In this document: positions 35,661 through 47,685 of the stretch, in pieces
Layout: each line of letters begins with the position of its first letter
How positions within the stretch are numbered: the first letter of the stretch is position 1
Source of the DNA: Phragmites australis
Lineage: Eukaryota; Streptophyta; Magnoliopsida; Poales; Poaceae
Length of the DNA stretch: 64,000 nt
Direction of reading: 5' to 3'
Assembly: GCF_958298935.1 (NCBI RefSeq)
Contig: NC_084940.1
Span: forward strand, 9,082,001 to 9,146,000
Program-made: the position numbers and the translations under genes
Notes under the pieces: generated by a model
The model's database searches: none
The model's input: the letters and a program-made list of their open reading frames with translations, nothing else
Told to the model about the DNA's origin: nothing

Positions 35661-37841
35661 TGAAGATTTATCTAGCTCCTAAGTATGATTTTAGTAATTA
35701 ATAACAAGATATATAGACTAACGATTGTATTGAGAATTGTTAATAGGTTGTTTCATATGTGATGCATGGAGGATTGAACATGGATTCATTAAGAAATGTC
35801 ATGTGATCAAGATAGATGCATCAAGATAAATGAGCTTTAGGTAATACTCATAAGATGAAGGAGAAGCTCAAGAAAATTGACGATAAGCGTGAAGGCTAAG
35901 TCACTTGTGGAGATTAATTGACTAAATATATGAGATTGTCAATTAGGTTTTATAGACTAATTCATGGACTATGTGCTTTAGAGTGAGTGGGGTAAGGTTC
36001 TATACGAAGATTGACAATAAAAGTGAATATCAAGTTACTTGTGAAGATTAAGTGACATAAGATATAAAGTTATCAATTAGATTTTATAGAATAACCCATG
36101 TACTTTGTGCTTGAGAGTGAGTTGGATTATGTTTCACAAAAATGCATGAGTTGAATTGAGATATTCAATATGCCAAGTTGGAAGGACAAGATTAGTGGAT
36201 AACTTATGTGCTTGATGCTTGCGATTCATATTTTGGTGATGAATCAGATAAAGATAATGTGAGAAGAGAAGTCTTCCACGCTTAGTGCATGGGAAACAAT
36301 CAAGTGAACTTTATCAAACTTCTAGAAGATCAAGAGAGGATCGAGATTGGAAGCGAGGATAAACATCATCATCAAGCTCAAGTGAAGAGTTAATGATGAG
36401 CCTTAAAGAGCTATGAGAAACATCAGGGCTTGGATGATGTGTTCATCAAGTCCAAATGGGATTGCTCAAGAAAAATGTATAATTAAAATATGTTTTCTAG
36501 TTTTACCTGTCTCAAGAAATTTGATGGGAGACTGGGTTATAATATCTATAGCCGTACTATCAAGAGAGGCTGTCGAAAGTGTTGCTCGATCGTTGTGTCG
36601 AGTGCTCAAACCTTGTACTTAGTGTGGGATAGGTTTGTGTTGAAAGTTTGTTTTACGAGTCCGGGGTATCTAAAAAGTGTTTTATATTTAACCCTTTTCT
36701 ATTGACGGGATTAGTGTCAAAATGTGGTTGTGGTCAAGCCTTAATGGTGTTTGGCATTTTTTCATGTGGTACCTAGTTTAATCTTGGGGGATTAAGTTTT
36801 GTACAATTAGTGGAAGTGTCCAAATCAGTTTACGGAGTGTTTCTAATTTTGATCCAATGAAGTTGAGATCATTAATTCAGTAGAAATGTGTAACCCTATT
36901 AATAAGCTTTTCATAGAGTCCAAGATCATCGAAATTGGACATAGGGACCAAAAGTTATCGGTATTTTTCAGAGGATTAACTGTGCTAATTTTGAATATTC
37001 CGGTGTGACTTTGGATAATCTGATGTATCAGAACCTCCAATTTTAAGAAACATGAGGCTCTCGATTTGAGTTGGTTTTTGAATCGGATGTTCCAATATGT
37101 TGTTTTTACCAGATCTAATCGTTGGGATTCAAAGGAGCGGATGCTCCGATCTAGGGATTGGATGTTCTGATTAGTGCAGAGTCTTTTCAACGGCTAGTTT
37201 TTCAGAGTGGGGTATGTGGGGTATAAATACGCTTTTGCCTCATTGCGTGGGCGCAAGTCTTCGGAGAGGTTTGAAGGTGTTTACTTGGTGCTTGAAAAGG
37301 CTTGAGAGGTGTTAGAACTTAGTTATTCCACCTTTGAGTGCTCTCTTTCTCTCTTTAAGATTGCTTTGTGATATTCGAGGCATTGGTGGCTTAGTGAGTA
37401 GAGTGGTGCCTTGGTGGCCCATGATTGGCGTATTAGTTGCATATGTTTGAGCACTTGGTGTTGATCGTGCGTGAGTTCGAGAGTTTATTACTCTTGGAGA
37501 TCACCATCTCCTAGACGGTTTGGTGGTAGATTACCAGCGATCTTCTCAAGTGAAGATTGTGAGGAGACCCTAAAGTGGCAGAAGAACTCACCATATCCAG
37601 AGTGGAGGAAGAGTTGGCCATAGTGGAGACGAGGAGTACAGTTGTGCAACCTCGTGAGGAAAATGGTTGAAAGAGAACTGGCTCCAGTGTGACCAAGCTT
37701 CCTCAACAGAAATATAGGATATCGGTGGATATCGGAACTTCGATAACAAATTATTTGTCCTCGTATTTTCTTACTCTTGTGCATTACATTAATTTTATTG
37801 CTTGTATGCGCATTGAGTTAACTTTGTGAGATTCAATCTAG

Positions 37842-37919
<78 letters not shown>

Positions 37920-38082
37920 CTCACTAGTTGAGCGTAACATATTTTGTTTTTTCACTTGTGAAAAATCCGTTAGTTTATTTTCGCTACAAATTTAGATTAA
38001 CTATTGAACAAGGGGATGAACTTTTGCAAAGACACCTATTCACCCCCCTCTAGGTGATATAGGTGATATCATTATCCTTTCA
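35661..38082 (+). mobile_element. Solo LTR, 2422 bp, nested in the CACTA element
   Basis: It starts TGAAGAT and ends ATCCTTTCA, with a perfect 5-bp duplication CTCCT (35656-35660, 38083-38087). Near the 3' end, CACCTATTCACCCCCCTCTA is typical of long plant Copia LTR ends. An imperfect tandem duplication of about 130 bp lies at 35877-36135 and a (TA)n tract at 37843-37917. No gag or pol was seen; the short frames within are not genes. Confidence 0.7.
37843..37917. repeat. (TA)n microsatellite
   Basis: About 37 TA units inside the nested LTR. Confidence 0.95.
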
Positions 38083-38820
38083 CTCCTTTTCTTCCTCTTC
38101 CTCATCCGAGCTTTGGAGCCTCTTCGCCTTCGGTTTGTTGAGGAAGTAGTCCCAAATGTCATCCTCAAAGCGGGGGGGGGGGGGGGGGGGGCGTTGATCT
38201 AACGGAGTCCGAGGACTACACCTCGTAATGCCGCGAGTGTGGGTGTGGGTGGCGTTTTCGGAGATGGTTGCGGCGGTAGAGTGGCTGGAGTGGGAGAAGT
38301 TTGTGGGTAATTTATCACGGTGATGGTGGTGGCGATAGAGGGGAGAAGGCGAAAGAGATCGAGTGTGAGAGCAAGAGTGATTGAGATTAGTGATTGAGTA
38401 AAATATAAAGGAGTTTGGGAGAAGCTGAGCAGGTGGGAGCTAAAATTTGTACTATTTTTGGGCGATCACTGTTGCTTTATAAATACAGTCGATAATCGGT
38501 TATTAAAAGTACGTCTTTTTATGAACTGGTATCACTGTTAAATCGTGTTATGAATCGACAGTGATAAGTTAATTATCATTGCCGATTTGTGTTATTAATC
38601 GGTGATTCGTAACCAGAACTTGAAGTGGTAAGCACTATCATTGCTAGTAACCAGCGGTTCATAACAAGAACCGATAGTGGTAAGCACTATCACTGTAGTT
38701 CTTGCTAGCTCAACTTTTTATGTGCACATTAAGCTTACCAACCTGCAATGATATATTGTCGTTGTTGATTATTGTTGAACCATAAGTGAAAGAGAGTAGG
38801 GATAACCCTTTTTAGTAGTG

Positions 38821-40090
38821 CTACAATACATAGGGCAAAGTCTTATCAGTAAGTAGCAATAGACACGAAATTATACATATCTCTCGGCTACTCATGTTTT
38901 GTCCTCATCCCATTACAATGGTTGTTGCTTGTGCATTAGTAGTAACTAGCGGGGTGTCCTGCACAATTGTGTAGCTAGTATTAAGAATCTAATTGTGTAT
39001 GTATTGTTATATCATTCTAGTTTTATCATCAGTTCGTACTTTACCTTACCATCGCTTTCTTTCTGTATCACTACTATGCCTGCTACTTGATAGATATAAT
39101 TCGAACATGATCCTACCTTAACAACATTTTCATTTTCTCGGGCACTATATCATCATTTATTTGCTCTATCCATATAGATTATGCTCTATATACACTTATT
39201 CTTGTTTTTCTGTGCTATTCCAATCGAACAACTTTTGTTTGCTCTAGAAGGTCACACTCCATCATCTACACGGACTGCGCCATTCCATGTCGTCTTCCTA
39301 GAGCCGCGAACTTGAGCTACATGATTAAAAGCCAGTGCAACAGAGCCCGTATTCTCCTATACCGGTTCACTCACGTGTCCTACTCTGTAGATTAATGGCT
39401 CTATTGGCGTTCCTTGTCGTTGCCAAGGGATGCGATTCCGCCATCAATGATCTGTGGGATACGTTTTACTCTGTCGTCTGGCTGATACTGTGACCTTGAT
39501 CTACGAGGTCCAAGCCTAGTGCAACAATGCATGTATCCTCCCCTACCGATCCTTGTCTTCGTCGATGTCGGTGGCCATACAAGTCATTGGGCTTCTCTTT
39601 TTCGTTGCATTCGCCTCTATTATTCAGCATTGGATATGCGGTCTGATCTTGTCTCCCATTTTAACACCACTACTCTTTTGTGACATCCTTAGCATCAATG
39701 TCTTTCCATCCAAAACCCATCTCCTTTCGTTCCTACAAAGCAGGCAACAACGTCAGTAGTTAACCACCATCCCGTGCTACGTCATCCAGTAGGGAGACAT
39801 AATATGTTACATTGTTTCTCTTTCTTTGAACGAACACTTATTTTTTTTCATGATTTAAATATATCGGTCATCCTCTTGTATCAGGTCTTTTCTCTCTTTC
39901 TTTCTTTTTACATCACTTCTTGTATCGAGCTATGATTCTATTTTTTTCTTTCTTTTTTATTAGCTTTACATTGAAAGATTATTTGAATTGCAACTGTGAA
40001 GTCTTAAATGCATATAGGGTTCAACGAACTTATACATTAATTAAATTATGTTGTCTTTTGTTACGGGCATTTGGCTTAATTTTTTTATTA
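38821..40090. other. Intergenic stretch with a diverged internal repeat
   Basis: Segments near 39312-39370 and 39495-39555 are similar (AAGCC-AGTGCAACA-...-GTATYCTCC), suggesting an old direct duplication of about 180 bp. Short frames have no recognisable domain. Confidence 0.4.
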
Positions 40091-40270
40091 ATGGCAAAGG
40101 TGGGTAGTATAGAAGCAAAAATAGAGGGTATTTTGGGTTTATTTTCCATAATGGCAGTAGTTGGTAATATCGAAGCAGATGTAGTGGTATTTTTTGTTTA
40201 TTTTTTATAATGGCGGTGGTGGGTAATTTATAAACATGTATAGAGACACTTTGCTTTCTTTTTTCTTTGA
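40091..40270 (+). repeat. About 60-bp tandem repeat, three copies
   Basis: Three diverged units contain ATGGC(A/G)...GTGGGTA, an AGAAGCA-like run and GGTATTTT...GTTTATTTT. The frame at 39920-40210 runs through it and is probably spurious. Confidence 0.6.
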
Positions 40271-40374
40271 TTAACATAGTATTGTCTAGGCTTCGAAAGC
40301 GAAGGAGTATGCTTCTTTTGCTAGTTAATTACTAGTATAATAGATTTGTATAATGGCGCTACAAACTCTGTTTA

Positions 40375-40806
40375 GGAGGTGTTTGGATATAACAAATATT
40401 GTAGTTTTGTAAACCATAGAATTGTCAAAACTATGGTCTTTTTGGAGTTTTGGAAACTTCAACCATGATTTTTTTTTCTAAACTGTATTGTGTGAATATG
40501 GTTTCTAAATATATAGTTACTCACTTCGTCTCAAAATAGATAATGTTTTAGGCTCTTCTACAATATTCAAAATATATGTCGTTCTACAATTTTGAGATAA
40601 TTTTAACCTAATTTTTTCAGTTTTACCTAACTTGTTTCCCAATGCAAACCTTATTTCCTATGAAATGATTGGTATTAAAAGGTGGTAAGATGATCATTTT
40701 ATTTTTCACCTTAATACTTATATTTAATTTTAAAATATCATTTTTTTTTATACGAAGGGAGTGCTTAATATCATGGTCTTTAAAACTACAGCATGCAAAC
40801 TGACCC
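40375..40806. mobile_element. Tourist-like MITE interrupted by a Stowaway MITE
   Basis: It is flanked by TTA on both sides (40372-40374, 40807-40809). The ends GGAGGTGTTTGGATA and, reversed, GGGTCAGTTTGCATG match imperfectly, each followed inward by a TGTAGTTTT motif. The middle is occupied by a Stowaway element. Confidence 0.55.
40520..40764. mobile_element. Stowaway MITE nested in a Tourist-like MITE
   Basis: The left end CTCACTTCGTCTCAAAATAG and the right end, reversed, CACTCCCTTCGTATAAAAAA are diverged forms of the Stowaway terminus (CTCCCTCCGT...). TA precedes the left end. Confidence 0.6.
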
Positions 40807-40809
40807 TTA

Positions 40810-41414
40810 CTGACGAAAGTAGGTGACGTTTTCAGGGAGAGATGGACCGGAACCATGCGTGGGTACAAATATTCTTAAGATCACCGATCATTTGGATCTC
40901 GGAAAAGACACACGTGAGAAAGTGGAATCCAAGTGTTCCTCAGCATGCTCCTCGATCCGGATCATCAATTTCTAATGAGATGCAGCTAGCTTCACGTGTT
41001 CTGACAAATCAGACTATATCGATATCATGATTGTTGACGAGATTGAACACTTGTATATATCATCCCGTTGACGTTTTTCCGGCAGATAGTATCCTGCAGG
41101 TTGACGAAGGGTCCGAAGTCTGCAGCACGCACAGCTGCCAGCAGCTAGATTCACGTACGAGCTCCAGCTTTCTACGTTGAATTTCACACAACAAATCAGC
41201 GCACTAACGCACGGCCATGCGGCTAAAGCTACCGACCGAGACGTGTGGTCGATCTACACCGGCGAAGTCAATTCATGCATGATACGCCTGCGCATACGTC
41301 GATTTCGGGGTCGACCGGGGTGCAAAAACGGCAAAAGTCGCCCTTGCAGCCTCAAAATGTATGGGCGTGTCTTTCGTTCCCCGTGCCTATACCGACTGCA
41401 GTTTTGCTGGATCC
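40810..41414. other. Intergenic stretch, no gene recognised
   Basis: Short overlapping frames (40842-41030, 41177-41425) carry no known motif. Confidence 0.4.
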
Positions 41415-41625
41415 GGATCTCCTGACTTTAGAGGAGCGAAGTCACGGGAGAACTAAAATATGGGATGATGAAATACCACGTAGCAACAGTACTGTAGCGA
41501 CAGCAACAGATTTTACTGTTTATAATGTACTGTAGCATTTAAGATTTTATCTGTTGCTGTACGATCTAACGGTACATAATAATTTGAAGTCACTGACTTC
41601 GCTCTTTGGTAAAGTTAGGAGATCC
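41415..41625. mobile_element. MITE with long inverted ends, 211 bp
   Basis: GGATCTCCTGACTTTA at the left and, reversed, GGATCTCCTAACTTTA at the right are followed inward by further pairing around GAGCGAAGTCA. Flanks share TTTGCT. The superfamily is unclear (hAT or Mutator). Confidence 0.6.
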
Positions 41626-41970
41626 TTTGCTATACTCACTCCACGAGCCACTAACTGCTTCTGTTTTTTTTAGTCTATACAAAGTTAAATTTATTTTTCT
41701 GACACATCGGAAAATGTGTCCGTTTATATATTCGTGGGGTTTACCATGGTATCTATTTTTTCGAGATTAGAAAGTATTTTTGTCTATTTGTTTGTAGGGT
41801 TAACTTGGGTGTTTTTTTCATGTGTTGGAAAAAAATTCCTTATCTCATAGAGCTAGTAATGAAGCATCCAGCGGCCACAAAAACATGTATTTGGACATTG
41901 ATCCTTAAAATGCAATGTTGAACGTATATATTTGTTGCAATCTATTTACAAAGCCTATGTCATCTCTAAT

Positions 41971-42999
41971 CAGTGGCAGAGCCAAGATTTAATCAGTGAG
42001 TGTGCCTGTTGGAATTTTTTTAATTCAATATACAAGTATAAAATTCGTTAAGAGTATAATATAAATATATTAAAAATTCACAAGTAAAACTAGATTAAGA
42101 TTTGACTCTAAAACTTTCAAATTGCTTTGAGAAATTACAGCTAATTAGTTGCTATTATCTGAACCACTACCAGCTAAGGATCTAACAAATTGAACATTTA
42201 AGATATCAGCTGTTTGAAGTCCTTATCTAATGAGGTAATAGATGTTTCTGTAAATCTTATTTTGGCAGCACAATACAATATCAGTGTAAGTAGTAGTAGA
42301 TACTAACACAAAATACTGCATAATAAGAAAAAGAAAGAGCCAACGATTATTCTAAAGAAACATAGAAGGATAAACGGAGATCAGCAAACACCTTAAACTT
42401 TTAAAATTTCAGATAATAATTGAAAAACAACAGAGTATACCTAAGAATACTAGATCATTTACTAGAATACCAATCAATCCCTTCTAGTTCTGGTGGTTCT
42501 TGTTCTTGTCTTGAGTTTGCGGCCAAAGCTTTGCGGAGAGAACTGAAAACAACTGGCAACACGAGCAGACGAACCCCACTGGCGTAAGTATCCGCGTCTT
42601 CGTGTCAACAGCAGGGACGCCGGCAACCGCGCGTGCGCGCACCCGCCGCCGCTAGTCACCAGAGCCTAGAGGGATGAGGCAGCCCGAATGCTACACGCGT
42701 GCGTGCCTGCCTGCTACTGGCTGCCAAGTGCCACGCGCTCACGCCAACGCAGTGACCGCGTCGTGCTCATCAGCTCGTGGTTGTGGGTGGTTGCTTGCTA
42801 CCGCCGGCCGCCAAGGCACACTGCTTTACTGCGATAGGTTTTTGAGGCGCTTTCCTAGTGTACATGGTATGTGGGTCTTGGACTTTGCAAATAGCCTGCT
42901 AAGAGTTGGTCCAAAGTAAAATAAAGAACTAATCCTTATTGAACTTTCTGAAATTATGGTGTGTCTAGGCACACCGTGCACCCTCTAACTCCGCCCCTG
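41971..42999. mobile_element. Non-autonomous hAT element, 1029 bp
   Basis: The ends are CAGTGGCAGAGCCAAGATTT and, reversed, CAGGGGCGGAGTTAGAGGGT, as in many grass hAT elements. The 8-bp flanks TCTCTAAT and TCTTTAAT match at seven of eight positions. Inside, a GC-rich block (about 42480-42850) has open frames on both strands but no hAT transposase motif. Confidence 0.75.
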
Positions 43000-44933
43000 T
43001 CTTTAATCAATCGAAAATGATATTGATGCCCAAAATTTAGATAGTTTCGTTGAAGTATCCTAATGCCACATTTTTTTCTCTATGGAAAAGGCTAGACGAT
43101 CGAGTTCCATCATGCACCTGGTTTTATAATGAAGACCAGCTTATAACAGTTTTCAGCAGAAGTGGTCCCAAGCTTTGAAAGGCTGCCAACAAGTGGAAGA
43201 ATATCGAGTGCTCCCAAGCCTTGAAAAAGCACAAAATAGTCACGAAAAATTTCCAAAAAATTCCTATCTTGCTTGTTGCCCTTGTATGTGTCTCGTGTTT
43301 TTCTGCTGTCCCCCCTATGTTGTCAGTAATGCTGCTGTAATATGTGGTTATGCCACAACTTATCAATGAATCGTGTGTTTAGTTAGATGTACGAGTCCGA
43401 GTTTGCATGGTTGTCCAAGACGAGATTTTTGTCCCCACATTTAGTTGGTTGAATCGAATTAAACCAATCTGAACAGAATGGTACATATTCCAGGAATATA
43501 ATTCATCCTGATGTTAAATGGTCCTATGCCTGAAAATCAGTCGAACGACCGTGTATAGGTTCTGTGAATTTCGTTAATCACTTACAGTCACTAATAATTA
43601 GTGAATCAGTGCTTATTAATGATTTTTAGTTAAATGTTAGTTACAATTAGATGTTATTAACTATAACTAATTATTATTGAGGTATTTAGTGATAATTGTT
43701 GACAACTTAAGTTATGATTAACTAAAATTAGTAATGATTAGTACCAATTAGCATAGTTTATTGATAATAATAAATATAAAAACTATTATTTCTATAAAAT
43801 AATCAAGTTTTATATGGATATAATACATGACTTTTAAGCACCTAAACATGTTCTCGTATCATCCCTGACAATAATTCCAGGATATACCAGTTGAGGGGCG
43901 CGTGAACAACGCTTGTGGTGTATGTTTGTTTGCGTGTGTGATGAACTCAAGAACACATGAGTTATTCAAGTTCAGACCTCTCGAAGTATGACAGCCCTAC
44001 GTCCTGTGTATTTCGTTATCAGAGTTTGTAAACTGGTTACAGATGAGTTTTCACGACTTCTCCTTCTCTGTCCCCCTACAAATCGGGTCCTCCTCTCTTT
44101 ATATACTAGAGAGAATGAGAATTTACAAGTGGACTCTGTTTAGCAGACTCATATCTGTCTAGATATTCTACTCTTGAATCATTATCATAAAAAACTAAGT
44201 GATCCTAACTTGCTTTGAGAGCTCCGCATACCTATCCATCCATGGAACACCACCCTTTGTGGACCACGAACGCCATATTCTCATATCATCGTATATATCT
44301 AACCAAACAAACTATTTATACTATCTTATCTAATATCATCTTATCCTATTTAACTTTGTTGAATCAACCCAACGCTACCAAAAATTCAGGTGTGGATGCT
44401 CTCCCTGCGTGACCCTAAAAAAAAAAACCAAAACAATTTAGCGAAGCAGAATATGCTACGATTGAGCATGCCACAATACTTTAACTCAAACGACGACTTG
44501 TAAAGGAAAAACAAAGTCTGATATTGTGATTCCCTGGTATTTGCCACCTTTTTTTTACCCGTTTTCGGTAGAATTCTTGAAGTTAGCACACCCTACTTCA
44601 CCCGTGGTTTTTAATATTTTTTATTAGCCCTAGTACAACACATTCAGTATGCACACACTCACACCACTACACGCGTATTTACTGAAGACCGAAGATGCGA
44701 AGCTTGTAGATTGATTAAGTCATCGCATATATCTCGTTGTTAACGGTAACGTCGCCTGTCACTGAAAGAAATTTTACTTTTATAAGATACACAATGAGCA
44801 AATGTGAGGTTTAATTTCTGATAGGTAGAAGATACAATTATCTCCACTAACCACCCCAACCAAGCATTTTTTGACCATTTGCATGACGTTTCAAGGCTTG
44901 AGGAGTTGAGGTAACACATAGCATGGGAGCACT
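43000..44933. other. Intergenic stretch
   Basis: No gene was recognised. 43560-43760 is very AT-rich with recurring TTAGTTA and TTAGTGA words. 44100-44400 holds a TATA-like TTTATATACTAGAG but no downstream coding sequence. Confidence 0.4.
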
Positions 44934-45853
44934 CACTACTACACAATAGACGTTCTAGAAACAGTTTTTGACTACCATTTTTTGAAACCGATAGTACGCA
45001 ACGGGTAGTAATAGTCAAATTATTATCACTGTCGGCTGTTGTCTACCAGTAATATTGGTATTTTCAAGAGAAAAAAAATCTAGGGCATCGCTCGGCCTCC
45101 ACATCAGCTCCGCCACAGCTCGCTAGCACCCACTACTACTCAAGCTCGCCGGCGAGGCACCTCATCACCCCATAGCTTGTATTACACACACAATCGCCGA
45201 GCTCGAGCCACCCTCCCAAAAGCATCTCCACATTATACACGGTTGTCATGGAAGCCGAGAAGCGCACGACCGCCATGGAGGAGAGGAGACCATGGAAGAG
45301 GTCGCACCCGTGCCAAAGCCTCACACCTCCTGCTCCTCCGCTCGCTTCACCCCAGAACTAGTTGCCATAGATCTTGCCCTCACCCTCCGGCTTGGACCCG
45401 CCACACGCGTATGATGAGAGGAAGCCTCACCGGATCTTTGAGGAGGGCGGTGAGGGTGGCGGCCGTGAGCTCAGGAGGAGGGATGGGAGGTGGGTGGTGC
45501 TCGGGACAAGGGATGGGAGGTGGGTGGCAGCAGCAGTGAGCGAGCGAGAGGAGACAGAGAGGAGTGAGGATGGGACTGTGGCTCTCAGACTTAGATTTTT
45601 TTAGGGGACAGGACGAGCGGACGTAAACGTGAAACAAATGTGGATTCCATACAAATTTTGGATCCAGTCCTATGTTTCACTGTCGATTACTAATAAAAAC
45701 TGATGGTGATACTATCACTGTCGGTTTTTAATTCGAACCGGCAGTGATAATGCTAGTGATTTTCTTACTAACTGGTAGTAATACGATTATCACTATCAGA
45801 TTTAGATGATTCGACAGTGATGAGATAATATATAGGACTATTTTTTACTAGTG
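44934..45853. mobile_element. Non-autonomous CACTA transposon, 920 bp
   Basis: The ends are CACTACTACACAATAG and, reversed, CACTAGTAAAAAATAG. Subterminal repeats such as TTATCACTGTCGG and AACCGGCAGTGATAA occur near both ends and match those of the element ending at 38820. The core is GC-rich with low-complexity frames (45177-45637) that look like no known protein. No 3-bp duplication was seen. Confidence 0.65.
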
Positions 45854-47142
45854 ATGGGATATTTTCCTTGTCTACGTAAGATAGTCTCTCCCAAAACTCT
45901 TGGTTTAGGGTAAGCTCTCTCCCGGGGTCCGTTGACCACCCCACTAGAACCACCATGGCCGCAGCAGATCACCATCCAAAGCCTCCATTGTCAAAGGGTG
46001 TAATCATCACACGATGGAGTGCGGAGAAAGTCAGTCGTCACTCGTCTGTCGGCTACATAATGCGGGGTTGCGTAACCCGTACTCCGCATCCCGTCGACAT
46101 ACACCTTAATCGCGACAAGGCCAGGAAATGGTTGATTAGTATCTGGATTAACTCAGTTTATTCGATCACAAGCGTAATTAGCACGTAAGTACGTATGCTC
46201 CCGCCTTTCTCTGGAGCGATCTCGCCATTAGGTGAAGCTACAGTACCTGACCCAAGTGTACTGTCAGTATAAAGAATAAAATCCCAATTATTAATAATTT
46301 AATTTCATTTTTATACATAAATTAGTTTTAACCATATGAACTGCTTAAACACATATAGGTTAAAATATGCACTCGGGTTTTAGAGCTCCCCTGACCATGA
46401 CGATGAGCTAGCGCCCCAATGCAAGTCTACCCGCCGCCGGTAATGCGCATTTGCTCAGGTGATTAATCGTTAACCAAATGTTTTACTAATAATGCAGGGC
46501 GTGATCAGTTCTGGTCTACGTCGCTAGCAGCTCCGATCGATCGCAGTCGCAGCTGCAGGCCTGTGGCTTTTGGTGGAAACGATGATGGCGACGGCCGATG
46601 AGGATGCATGTGTGACAGTGCGAGGCAGCTTTCAGTGTACCATTTCTGCCCCTTGAAAATTTTACTAGCTTTTCCTACTCTCTCGTCGAATCTTCTCTCA
46701 CGCGAGGTCCGCAGCTAGCGTGCCAACACTTGGACCACGAACCGCAGAGGTTGGTGAACGGCTAAAAGCAATGCAAGCGAGTGGTTTGCTTTCACACTGG
46801 TTTTTCTACCCTCAATCATTCTATGGGTTGCGAAATATGAGATCAACCTAAGATCCTGTTATTATATCCTCCGTATAATCAAAGTCAATTTTTAATTGTA
46901 TTGTCCAGCTTAATTTTTTTCAGAAACGGCAGGAGCACTGTTGGGACCAATTAAGAGAGAAATAGAGTGTATTTACGTGAGCAAACTAAAAACATTCATC
47001 CTAAATAGCAGTTAGAAAAGAAGCCATGATATATCTGCCCCTGCGGCAATCTCTACAATCCAGTCACGGGAGCACGAAACGCGTCACGCGCGTCCTCAGC
47101 GAAATGGAAGTAACCACCGTGAGGAAGTAAATCATACCACTA
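45854..47142. other. Intergenic stretch, no gene recognised
   Basis: One 77-codon frame starts at 45955 but shows no family motif. The rest is AT-rich. Confidence 0.4.
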
Positions 47143-47685
47143 TTGCCATCCAACCGTCTCCACGAAGCGCCCACCCGCCTCCCACCGTCCTTGCCCTGCA
47201 CGGCTGCCCGCATCCAAGGTAAGGCCGGCATTGACGACACCGAGGTAGAGCCCCTGCACCGTGCGTCAAAACCGTCCCAACACGGCGGCTTCGGTGGGCG
47301 GCCGGTGCATGCTGATCGAGTGGTTTGGCTCGGAAGGATGGGGCTCTTTCAGGCGGTCATGATGCCCTGCTTGGACGCGAGTTCCGCCGCTGAGTCGGCG
47401 CTACAAAAACTAAGCCGCCTAGCACGCTGGTCACTGATCCCGACGCGATTGGAGTACGGTTTAGGAGTGACTCCAAACTATCGTGTAAGATTTTTTGGCC
47501 CATCCCAAGGTTTTTTGTTCGCTGTGCAAATTTGCATCGACCATTCTTCTAGATTTTGTGGCCCAGGCAACCTCGAGGACTCGAGATTATGGACATTCCG
47601 TCGCATTTGCGGTATTTTTTTGGAACTTCTATACACTTGTGAGCTATTTTATTTTGTGTTTATAGTCAAATGCTCATCGATGTGA
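47143..47685 (+). CDS. Open frame of 180 codons, function unknown
   Basis: The frame starts with a proline- and arginine-rich stretch and ends with a hydrophobic run (about residues 155-176) that could be a membrane segment. No family motif was recognised. A GTAAGG donor-like site lies at about 47219 inside the frame, so the true product, if any, may be spliced. The first half is GC-rich like grass first exons, the second half is not. It may be chance or a fragment. Confidence 0.2.
   Translation: MPSNRLHEAPTRLPPSLPCTAARIQGKAGIDDTEVEPLHRASKPSQHGGFGGRPVHADRVVWLGRMGLFQAVMMPCLDASSAAESALQKLSRLARWSLIPTRLEYGLGVTPNYRVRFFGPSQGFLFAVQICIDHSSRFCGPGNLEDSRLWTFRRICGIFLELLYTCELFYFVFIVKCSSM

Larger units (their letters stand above)
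35200..38820. mobile_element. CACTA element with a nested solo LTR
   Basis: The right end, reversed, reads CACTACTAAAAAGGGTTATC. Subterminal motifs of the type ACCGGTAGTGAT and TATCACTGCCAGTTTT lie at 35224-35360, and their relatives at 38465-38700. The left terminus itself was not found. The host interior resumes on each side of the LTR insertion (35661-38082) with matching C-rich sequence. A 20-G run lies at 38172-38191. No transposase was found. The subterminal repeats match those of the element at 44934. Confidence 0.6.
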
